Source: Mustela lutreola | Lineage: Eukaryota > Chordata > Mammalia > Carnivora > Mustelidae | Assembly (NCBI RefSeq): GCF_030435805.1 | Contig: NC_081295.1 | Span: forward strand, 123,107,501 to 123,171,500 | Length of the DNA: 64,000 bases | Reading direction: 5' to 3' | In this document: positions 55,895 to 64,000 of the stretch, one piece after another | Position numbering within the stretch: position 1 is the first letter of the stretch | How the letters are laid out: the number at the start of each line of letters is the position of its first letter | The notes under the pieces: generated by a model | What the model was told of the DNA's origin: nothing | Seen by the model: the letters and a program-made list of their open reading frames with translations, nothing else | Databases searched by the model: none | Translations under genes and position numbers: made by a program

Positions 55895-58140
55895 ATGAAA
55901 GGCTTTCTGCTGCTCATCCTGTCTGCTCTGCTCTGCTGGGTCTCAGGTGAGCACTGGGGGACCCCCAGGGACTTCTACACCTTCCCCCACCCACTGTGCT
56001 CCATTGCCCACTGCTTGGGATCTCAAGTACCCCTAGCTCCAACCAGCGCAGCTCTCCTGTGATGGGGTCCTTGCTCCATTTCTCAAGGACCCATGTCTCC
56101 TTCACGCTTCTCCCCACCTCCAAGACCTACCCTTCTAACTTGCCAGAGCTCTACGTCCCCTGTCCCCCACTCCACGACCAAACCCAGCTTACTGCTTTGT
56201 CCTGTCATCACCTGCACTCAGTGGAGTCCTCCCAGAAACATAGGCGTCCAGCCTGGGGCTTCTTGTGCACCCCACCCTCCCCACCTCCTCCTCTAGATTC
56301 TGTTCTGTCATTCAAGCAATAGCCTTTCCTAGTTCACCCCTGCTCTTCCCCAGAGAGCATACTCACAGGGACACCAGCTTTCTGGAGGGTCCCAGTGATC
56401 TCCTAGAACCTCCTGGGGAACCGGGGAGATAGCCCGGTTTTAGGGAGGGGATGCCAGGGCTGCTCACCCCCAGGGTGAAGTGGATTTATTTCACAGAGGT
56501 GCAGTCACTGGGCTCCTCTGCCCTTGGACTGAACCCCTCCTACACCAAACTTTGCTCACGCAAGCCTAGAATTAGCTGAGGTGGGAGCCTGGAGGGTGAC
56601 ACTTTTTGCATCCACCCCCTCTCCATCATGGAATGGTGCTCAGACAGCACCTGACCATCTGCTTCTCAGATATTATTCTTTTCTGTCTGAGAGCTGCTGG
56701 AGAGGATCCCTCAGGTCTGGTTTCTCTTCCCACCCTCATGGTGGTCCCAGGTGGGGAGAGTAAATCGATAAAACTGGCCATAGGTGGTTTTGTTGCCAGC
56801 CTCAAGTCCCAAGCCACTGATGTAAGTGTTGCAACCATGACTTTTATTTATTTTTTAAGATTTTATTTATTTATTTGAGAGAGATCAAGCCGAGCACAAG
56901 CAGGGGAAGCTGCAGAGAGAAAGGGGGAAGCAGGCTCCCTGCTGAGCAGAGAGCCTGTGGGGCTAGATCCCTGAACCCTGAGATGGTGACCTGAGCTGAA
57001 GGCAGACGCTTAACCAACTGAGCCATGCAGGCACCCCAAGAGCCATGGTTTTTTATTTGTAGTATTTCTTCTCATTTCAAGTCTCCATCTGTGACATCTT
57101 CTGAATTCCTTCATCTTTTCCCCCACCTCCTCCATTCCTTGCCCACGGTAGTCTCACATTCCATCTATCCCTGGCCCTGTGTTTTTGTTGGTAGCTCTGC
57201 CCCTCTTGACTCATCCCCGAATGGGGTGGGGTACAGGACGATATTTAGGGTGTAGGCATTCACAGAGCAACAACTCCGCCCTCACCCACTTCCACTATTT
57301 CTGTTTCACTCACCTGCTTGGTCACTGTCAAACCAAACAGGTCAGAACACCTACTTGACTGGCTCTTCTCCACCCTACCCCACAGCTCGGCTGGTCCCCA
57401 GGTGAGTCAGACACCCCATCCCCTCAGCCTGACTTGTGTCTTCCTAGCTGATATTCGCTGTCACTCCTGCTACAAGGTCCCTGTGCTGGGCTGTGTCGAC
57501 CGGCAGTCCTGCCGCCTGGAACCAGGACAGCAGTGCCTGACAACGAATGTGTACCTCGGTAACACGCCCCTCTTTAGTAGGGACAGGGGGCTGGTGGGAG
57601 ACTCTATGGCAAGGCCCAAGGCCCAAATGTGGCTCAGACTGCAATGGGACACACAGTCCCAGCAAGGACAATATTTGGCCAAGTATTCTTAAGAGCCAGA
57701 CACCATTCTATGACTTTATACGGATTGTGGGCAGCAACAAGTCCAAGGACCAGGACGAGGGGGTGGGGGACGGAAGTGCAGAAGGATAGTCAGACTTACT
57801 GAGAAGAGATAGGGGAGGGGTACGGGCAGAGTGGGGAAGGAAGCCTGGGCAGGTGCATGGGCAGGGGGACACAGGCACAACAGGTACCCGCGCTGGCTGA
57901 CCCCACGGTCCACTCCTACCCTCAGGTAAGATGTGGGTTTTCTCCAACCTTCGATGTGGCACACCGGAAGAGCCTTGTCGGGAGACCTTCAACCAAACCA
58001 ACCACAAGCTGGGCCTGACCTATAACACCACCTGTTGCAACAAGGACAACTGCAACAGCCCAGCTCCTCGGCCCACCCCAGCCCTGGCCCTCGTCCTCCT
58101 CACCTCTGTGGCCGGCCTTGGCCTCTGGCTGCTGCACTGA
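55895..58140 (+). CDS. LY6G6C: Lymphocyte antigen 6 family member G6C
   Basis: Small LY6/uPAR-domain, GPI-anchored surface protein. Exons: 55895-55946, 57448-57558 and 57926-58140 (TGA), giving 125 aa as in human. Exon 1 encodes the signal peptide MKGFLLLILSALLCWVS. Exons 2-3 hold the three-finger domain (IRCHSCYK ... SCRLEPGQQC ... LRCGTPEEPC ... TCCNKDNCNS), with the CCxxDxCN signature and NQT and NTT glycosylation sites. The end is a hydrophobic GPI-signal-like tail. The phase 1 intron after the signal peptide is typical of the family. The specific ligand is unknown. Confidence 0.97.
56847..57037 (-). mobile_element. CAN-SINE antisense in LY6G6C intron 1
   Basis: 'aagattttatttatttattt' to 'aactgagccatgcaggcacc'. 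The rest of the 1.5 kb intron shows nothing recognisable. Confidence 0.9.
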
Positions 58141-58597
58141 GACTCACTCCATAGCTGTCCCTCCTCCCACCTACCTTAGCCTGAGTTTAGCCTTAGGTCT
58201 CCTTGTCCCCCGGCTCCCTACACTGGTCTCTCCTTAACTCCCTTCACTCAGAATAGCATTTCTCCAGGCTCTTCACATTTCTGTAATTACACAGCGGTCT
58301 CCCCACCTATCCTTCCACCTTACATCCTCCGCTGACCTTCTCCCGAGTCCCTTCCTATATCCCTCTAGACCATCCCAGATCCTCCGGTGGTCCCAGAAGA
58401 GCTCCGCACTTTGCGTCCTGCCCTCTACCGTGCCCCGCTTAGAGAGGGATGGAGATCTAGGCCTGAAATGGGACTTTTGTCCTGTCCCCCGCAAAGGCTC
58501 CCAGGAAGGACTGATGACCTCACTGTATGGGGTTGATTCCCCAAACCCTCGCTCCATACGTACCTCATCCCCATGCTCGCCTCTTTGCATTTTGAGT

Positions 58598-58603
58598 AAT
58601 AAA
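58598..58603 (+). terminator. LY6G6C: LY6G6C poly(A) signal AATAAA
   Basis: AATAAA 458 bases after the stop, followed by 'tgtgtggttttttgtc'. Confidence 0.8.
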
Positions 58604-59387
58604 TGTCTATGTCCGATAAACTGTGTGGTTTTTTGTCAAAAGACCTGTCGTCAGAGGCCCCCCTCTTGGGAGATAGCACTCTCAGCTCCTGCCCTTCCCC
58701 AAGAATCCTCCAGGGACTTTCCCTGGGAGGCTGGTCTGGGGCAAATGGAGAAACGGGTTTTTCAGGCCTCCATCCTTCTTCCTTCCTGTGTCTGGGGTTG
58801 ACATACACGTCCAGTGTTTGGAGCAACAATCCTTATCCCAAATTTAGGCCACACCTCTGATGTACTGCCAAGAAGGAGGTGCGGCCTGACTTGAGGGCTC
58901 CCCCAAAAGGGTAGGAGAGCTGTGTGGGGATGGAACACAGGACCCTCTTAGCAGGTTAGAGTCAAGGGCGTCACTTGGCCCCATTACTAAGCAGGGCAGC
59001 AAGCAACCCTCCCATCACGGTGTTTCCATTTCCTTTCTCAATCCTATAAAGTCACATTGAGAACCAAGTTGCAAATGGGAGAAAGGGGAAGAAACCCAAC
59101 CATGTTCTTTGGTTCCTGGTGACCCCCATTTAGCCCAGAGCCCACTCCCCCCGCTCAGTGGTCCTCACTCCTAAGGAAGATTCTCCCTAGCAATAGGCCC
59201 CAGGGGTCACTTAGGGCAGATTCTCCATTGTCCTTTGGGGGTTCATTGGTAAAGGAGTGCACTGTTGTAACTAAGTCCGCTGACACTTGGTAACTAGAGC
59301 ATGGATGGCCACATAATACTCCTGCAATTCTCCCACCAGCGAAAGATAGATGGCATTTTCCAGTCAGCTCTAGAGTGGTGAAGAGAT

Positions 59388-59393
59388 TTTAAT
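59388..59393 (-). terminator. LY6G6D: Possible LY6G6D poly(A) signal ATTAAA
   Basis: TTTAAT on + reads ATTAAA on the minus strand about 80 bases beyond the LY6G6D stop. Confidence 0.45.
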
Positions 59394-59472
59394 GGCTCAC
59401 AGAGGGTTTTTTGTCTTCTCACCTCAGCTCTCCTTTGTTCCCTTGCTCCCTTGCTCCTCCCGCCCCAGCCTA

Positions 59473-61719
59473 CTAGTCTCTCCACAGTGCTGGCAAGAGC
59501 CAGGCCAGGGCGGCGGCTGCTGCAGCCAACACACATGGCGGGGCCACGGTGCTTGCCACAGCGCTGTTACACAGGTCTCCGACGCAGCATTCCCTGTGGG
59601 TTGTGTAAGTCACGTCTCCCACCAACTCCGTTTCCACTTGATTGCAATGATGGGCCGCCACACAGGCTCGATAGTGATGAATCAAGGTCACTGAGGCTGA
59701 AAGAGAAAACAAGACTGTGGTGTTGGACTCTTGGCTTGAGGACTTGCCTTCTAGGGCAGAGCAGATGTGACTTCCAGGAGCCCGGAGGGATTCTCTGTCC
59801 CCTCCAGAAAACACCTCCATGAAACCAAGTAACCAAAATGAACACTGACATTGCTAGCCGTCTGACTCAAAGGTGCTGAAAAGGCCCGACCTCCCTTCGC
59901 TGTGCTGTTCTGGCCAAAAATCCATGACTGCAATCTAATTATGAGAAAATAGTAAATAAATGTAAATTGAGGGATGGTCTCTAAAATAACTTATGGGGAC
60001 TCTTGAAAAGTGTCAAGGTCATGGAAGACAAAGACGCAGAACTGTCCCAGATCAGAGGAGACTAAGACGTGATTAGCACTAAATGCCAGGCGGGATCCTG
60101 ATTTGGACTGAAGCCAACATCCCTCTTGTCAGTTCAGGTGGAAAATGAACACTCCATGTCCTGTCACCCTCAGGCGCAGCTGGACCGGCCAACGAACACG
60201 CAAGCCTAGGCTCAAGGGACAAGAATGATGACTTATCACTCAAAGAAACCTGCAGACAAGTAGTTAATCAGCACTATTCTAAAGACATAATCATTGGCTG
60301 GGCCTAATGAAATGTCTAACATGGAGAATAAAGACATTTTTTAGATTCCAAGGCTGTTGAGATGGAAAAAAACTTCTGGGGGACCAGACAAAGTGGCACC
60401 ACAGCGCCTGCTAGCACGATGTCATGGGGCTCCAGTCAGCAGAGCCCACCTTCTCAGGAGCCCCCTAGCCCCAATTTTGCCCTCAAAATCTCTCACTTGC
60501 CAGCTGTCAGGGGGAAGGGGTGGGGCTTTTGAGCATCAGCTCCCTGTTCTCCTGGGTGACACCACACTAATAAATAGCCTACTTTTCTTCATTGCAGAAG
60601 CTCTGTGTCAGATTTTATTGGCTTGCTGTTGCAAGCGGTTGATGAACTCTCATTTGGTTTGGCTATAGGACCAGAAAAAAGACGACTAGATCATCTGGCT
60701 ACACTGAATAAGGTTTGTAGATTAGTTGGTATTTTTTCAAAGACTTATTTATTTGAGAGTGAGTGAGCAGGGGGAGGGGCAGAAGGAGAGGGAGAGAGCA
60801 TCCTGAAGCAGACTCCCTGCTGAGCCAGGAGCTTAACTCAGGGCTTGATCTCAGGACCCTGAGATCCTGACCTGAGCCGAAATCAAGAGTCAGAAGCTTA
60901 ACCCACTCAGCCACCCAAGTGCTCCTAGTTAACAGTATCGTACCAGTGTCATTTTCTGATTGTGATCATTGTACTATGGTTATATTAGATGTTAGCATTA
61001 GAGGAAGAGAGGTGAAGGACATACAGGAACTCTACTATTTTTGCAAATTTTCTGCCAATCAAAAATTATTTCAAAATCATATACATGTGCGTGCGCACAC
61101 AAACACACACATACACACACACACCCACACCCCCCAGTCCTTAGCTAATACCTGCAAGTTTGGTTTAATATTTTGGTCCCTGCGTTCAAGGGACAGAACT
61201 TTTTCAACGACTTAGGAGTGAATGGGCCTCTGAGACTCTGGAGAGTTAAGAGGAGGAGGTGACAGGGCCAGTGGGCTGCTGAGGAGGAGGTGACAGGACC
61301 AGTGGGCTGCTGAGGGGCTCAGTGCCAGAAGGGGCTCCAGACCTCTCTACTCTGCCATGGCACCATCTGCCTGGAGCCAGACTGAGCCTGGGGGCAGGGG
61401 AGGGCTGGGGGAAGGGGGAGAAGCTGAGGACTCACGGTTTCCAGACAGCTGGTTCTGCCCGGGGCCAGGCTGGGGCTTGCGCTCCAGGAAGCCACAGTGC
61501 TCCCCCTCCCCGCAGGTGGCCACCGTCTCTTTGCAGGAGTTGCTGGAATCTCCTTTGCACTGGAAGCACCGCATGCGGGTTCCTGGCAGAAGAGAAGAGG
61601 CGCTTGACCTGGGCTGACCAGGAGCCAGCTGGCAGAGGCAGACAGGGCTTGGCTGCCTCCTTACCCAGGGCAGACCCCAGTAGGGTGCTGAGCAGGACAG
61701 CGACCAGTAGAGAGTTCAT
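59473..61719 (-). CDS. LY6G6D: Lymphocyte antigen 6 family member G6D
   Basis: LY6/uPAR-domain surface protein, probably GPI-anchored. Minus-strand exons: 61719-61665 (signal peptide MNSLLVAVLLSTLLGSALG), 61582-61436 and 59696-59473 (TAG), giving 141 aa. Exon 2 reads MRCFQCKGDSSNSCKE ... TCGEGEHCGFLERKPQ; exon 3 reads ACVAAHHCNQVETELVGDV ... ECCVGDLCNSAVAS and a hydrophobic C-tail. Ten cysteines are present. Human, as I remember it, has about 133 aa and lacks the EHCGFLER block and one Cys of ECC. Minus-strand CTATAAAG lies about 90 bases upstream of the ATG. Confidence 0.95.
59925..60112 (+). mobile_element. Old LINE-1 3' UTR, left part
   Basis: 'aaattgagggatggtctcta', 'gaaaagtgtcaaggtcatgg' and 'ggcgggatcctgatttggac' follow the old L1M 3' UTR order. 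It resumes after the LTR at about 60690. Confidence 0.6.
60356..60685 (+). mobile_element. Solo-LTR-like endogenous retrovirus fossil
   Basis: A block inside the old LINE-1 has LTR-like features: a start near 'tgttgagatgg', a poly(A) signal in 'cacactaataaatagcctac', and a following R/U5-like stretch. No internal viral region is present. Family and exact ends are uncertain; 60113-60355 may belong to it or to another insertion. It is younger than the LINE-1 it interrupts. Confidence 0.4.
60690..61078 (+). mobile_element. Old LINE-1 3' UTR, right part, split by a SINE
   Basis: 'gaataaggtttgtagattag' then the SINE, then 'acagtatcgtaccagtgtca', 'tactatggttatattagatg' and 'aattatttcaaaatcatata'. 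Confidence 0.65.
60733..60926 (-). mobile_element. CAN-SINE antisense inside the LINE-1
   Basis: 'aaagacttatttatttgaga' to 'ctcagccacccaagtgctcc'. Interrupts the L1 sequence '...attagttggta | ctagttaacagta...'. Confidence 0.9.
61087..61137. repeat. (CA)n-rich microsatellite
   Basis: 'gtgcgtgcgcacacaaacac' followed by further CA-rich sequence, right after the LINE-1 tail. Confidence 0.9.
61251..61312. repeat. Two-copy 31-base tandem repeat
   Basis: 'aggaggaggtgacagg' plus 'ccagtgggctgctg' occurs at 61251 and again at 61282 with one visible difference. Lies in LY6G6D intron 2, about 125 bases from exon 2. Confidence 0.9.
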
Positions 61720-63470
61720 TGTGTCTGCCAGCAATGTCAGTATCACCTTTCTCCCACCCCCCTCCCTGGCCCCGATCCGCCAGCCTTATATCCCCCTTGC
61801 CTTGGGCTTTATAGGGCAATAAAAAGGGAGTAAAGAATCTCCCCCAGCAGGCACTGGGGCCCCACTAACGACAGGGAGCCCCCCCCCCCCCGCCCTCCGG
61901 AGTCCCCAGACGGCTCCATCCTCAGCAGCGGTTCTCAGGCTGTGGCCCCAGAACTCCTGGCCAGAGGGTCCTCAATGGTCTTCCTTTCCCACTTGCAAAC
62001 GTACAGGAGGTTGGCTTTTCTCAGCGTACTGTCTCCAAAACAACAGGTCTCAATGGCCTAAGGGCAGAAGCCATGTGACAACTGGGCCATCTTCTATTCA
62101 GCCTTTTATGTAATTCCCCAAAGTGGAGAGCAACACTCCTTTTCTGTGTTGTTGGGAAAGAAATTACTTTTCGGGATGCCTGCGTGGCTCAGTTGGTTAA
62201 GCAGCTGCCTTCGGCTCAGGTCATGATCCCAGCGTCCTGGGATCGAGTCCCACATCGGGCTCCTTGCTCAGCAGGGAGCCTGCTTCTCCCTCTGCCTCTG
62301 CCTGCCATTCTGTCTGCCTGTGCTCTCTCTCTCCCCCTCTCTCTCTCTGATAAATAAATAAAATCTTAAAAAAAAAAAAAATTAAAAAAAAAAAAGAAAT
62401 TACTTTTCACAAAACTGTGTTTCGTTAACATGTGATAGATTTATTATTTTTATTTTTAAATAAACCTACTTAAAACGCTTTGTGTTGATTTTGAATATAG
62501 TAAATACTATAGTAAATAGCAATATTAACCCACACAGAGGAAAAACTCTTTCGGGCCTTCAGTAATGTTTATGAGTATAAAGAGGTCCTGAGATTAAAAG
62601 AAAAGAAAAAAAAGGATATCTGTCTCCTCTGCCCTCCTCCCTCCCCTTTCTTACTCCTGATACATCCCTGCTCTGATTCCCCAGATCAGGCTCTCTTCCC
62701 TCAAGGTCATAAACCTCAGTTTTCCAGAATCTACCATCACCTCCTGAATCTTTTCCCTGCATTCCTTCCCAGTCTTTCTGCAACCCCCCCCCCAATGGAA
62801 ACACATCTGTCCCTCTGGCCCCACCCATGATTAATTCCTTCCTCCACAGTAGTAAAACTAGGAGAGATAATTATAGGGTACAAATGTTGAGGCTTGGGGG
62901 GATCAAAGGGATGTGAAGCTGGGTGGGGTCCCACTTATGCAGCTGAGCTTTGTGTGGAGGGAAGGGTGGGAGAGGGCATTGTTGGTTCCACATACAGACA
63001 CCACGCTGAAACAATGCTGGGCCAGGCCTTCTCGGAGGGTGACCTTGAGAGACTCCAGTGCACGGAGAGGGGAAGGATGAAGCAAACAAAGACAGGGAAC
63101 TGAGCTGAAAGAGCCGAGAACAGCTTGAGACCAGGGGAGGTGGGGAGGAATGAGGGGGAAGGTGCCAGACAGAACTCTGGAGCGGCAGACACAGCTGAAA
63201 GCACAAAGCACAGCACAGAGAAGACCCCGAAGGCTCTAGCCGACTCAAGTAGGGGGCAGGGAGGATGTGAGAGGTGTGGGACATAGGAGCTGCGGGACCA
63301 GGGCCTCTACTGCGTCAGGCTGGTGAATCTGGTCCCGGTTCCACCCCCCAGATTCACTCCCTAGGTGTGTTTGTTTACTGGTCCCTCCCTGTCTCGCTCA
63401 GATGCTCCAGCTCTCGGGATCTCTGGGTGCAGATCACATTCTCCCAGACTCCTGAGCCCTGGGTCCAGCC
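61720..63470. promoter_or_regulatory. Divergent LY6G6D/LY6G6E intergenic region
   Basis: 1.75 kb between divergent LY6 genes. TTTATAG at 61808-61814 is a TATA box on the minus strand for LY6G6D. A run of C at 61880-61892 and one CAN-SINE lie in the middle. 62409-63470 shows no recognised element. Confidence 0.55.
62174..62391 (+). mobile_element. CAN-SINE with exact target duplication
   Basis: 'gggatgcctgcgtggctcag' to 'tgataaataaataaaatctt' and an A tail. Flanked by 'aaagaaattacttttc' on both sides (about 62158 and 62393). Confidence 0.95.
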
Positions 63471-63522
63471 ATGGGCCCCTCCAGCATCTTCCTGTGCATC
63501 CTGTTCCTCTGTGAGGCACTGG
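63471..63522 (+). CDS. LY6G6E: LY6G6E, first coding exon (partial)
   Basis: ATG opens MGPSSIFLCILFLCEAL with a split codon before 'gtaagg': a signal peptide in a 52-base exon ending in phase 1, exactly like LY6G6C exon 1. The N-terminus MGPSS and the position beside LY6G6D in divergent orientation fit LY6G6E, a pseudogene in human but a gene in mouse. Later exons lie beyond the window, so integrity cannot be judged. Confidence 0.8.
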
Positions 63523-64000
63523 GTAAGGGGGGGCAGGTGGGAGAAGCGGGGATGCTGAGCAGAGATTTGCATGGGCTTCAGAAAGAAGAGCTCCTGGGAA
63601 TGGCCTCAGGCCAGGAGAAGGTGGAACCAGAAGTTTCTTTTCCAAGGCATTTGAGAATGAATAACTCTCTCTTCCTTGAAGCATCTTGACATGCCTCTGT
63701 CCTCTGTCTCCCCTGTTCCCTTATCTCACCTCTTGATTCTTTGCAGGGACCTTGCGGTCAGTGTCAATTCTTATTTGCTCTCTGTCTGGGGCACCATATG
63801 CTTAACTTTTTCACTGCCACCCTGCCTTCCTGGGTCTGGCTTTTGGTGTCACGCTCTGCCTTCGTCTCTGACTCTCTTGTTTTCTGTCATATCTGTGTGT
63901 TTCTCACAACCTCTGGATCCCTCTTGCCTCTGCGATTTTTCTTTTCCTGAGTTGTCTCTCCTCCCTTCCCTGTGTCTCTTCTGCGACTTCTGTCTGCCCT
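63523..64000 (+). other. LY6G6E: Start of LY6G6E intron 1
   Basis: No exon resembling the LY6 domain is seen before the window ends. The stretch is CT-rich with no recognised repeat. Confidence 0.6.

Larger units (their letters stand above)
58141..59472. other. Convergent LY6G6C/LY6G6D 3' interval
   Basis: LY6G6C 3' UTR to about 58620, then about 850 unique-looking bases without repeats or conserved frames until the LY6G6D stop codon. Confidence 0.6.

Noticed and set aside
60113-60355. Possible continuation of the LTR fossil
   Set aside because: No terminal motif or resemblance firm enough to join it to the LTR block, so it was left unassigned.

Overview
The window is mammalian chromosomal DNA: multi-exon genes with GT-AG introns, AATAAA poly(A) signals and dense tRNA-Lys-derived CAN-SINEs. 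CAN-SINEs are restricted to carnivores. The younger copies end in the form 'gtgatctctgtctgtcaaataaata', which suggests a caniform and most likely a mustelid; that species guess is inference.

The gene order is the telomeric half of MHC class III, read opposite to the usual human orientation: VARS1 (+, 3' half only) - VWA7 (+) - SAPCD1 (-) - MSH5 (-) - CLIC1 (+) - DDAH2 (+) - MPIG6B (-) - LY6G6C (+) - LY6G6D (-) - LY6G6E (+, first coding exon only). I rebuilt every coding exon by hand from splice sites, reading phase and remembered family sequence. The resulting proteins have the expected lengths: VWA7 891 aa, MSH5 833 aa, CLIC1 241 aa, DDAH2 285 aa, MPIG6B 241 aa, LY6G6C 125 aa, LY6G6D 141 aa. 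The exception is SAPCD1, whose first exon does not stay in frame with its otherwise conserved exons 2-4.

Layout: 1-4.1 kb, end of valyl-tRNA synthetase; 4.9-13.1 kb, VWA7; 13.9-15.3 kb, SAPCD1; 15.9-37.5 kb, MSH5, whose introns (mainly 21.8-28.0 and 28.4-33.4 kb) hold most of the SINEs and LINE-1 remnants; 37.5-41.7 kb, the head-to-head MSH5/CLIC1 intergenic region; 41.7-47.3 kb, CLIC1; 48.7-50.8 kb, DDAH2; 52.6-54.3 kb, MPIG6B; 55.9-64 kb, the LY6G6 cluster. An old LINE-1 tail carrying an LTR fossil lies inside LY6G6D intron 2.

The genes share a locus, not a pathway: translation (VARS1), meiotic recombination (MSH5), redox/chloride channel biology (CLIC1), the ADMA/nitric oxide axis (DDAH2), platelet inhibitory signalling (MPIG6B) and small LY6/uPAR surface proteins. 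I found no CRISPR array, no bacterial-type system and no convincing undescribed gene system. The most useful points are the SAPCD1 frame problem, a CDE/CHR-like element upstream of MSH5, a GC-AG intron in VARS1, the extra cysteine pair in LY6G6D, and inverted SINEs flanking two MSH5 exons.
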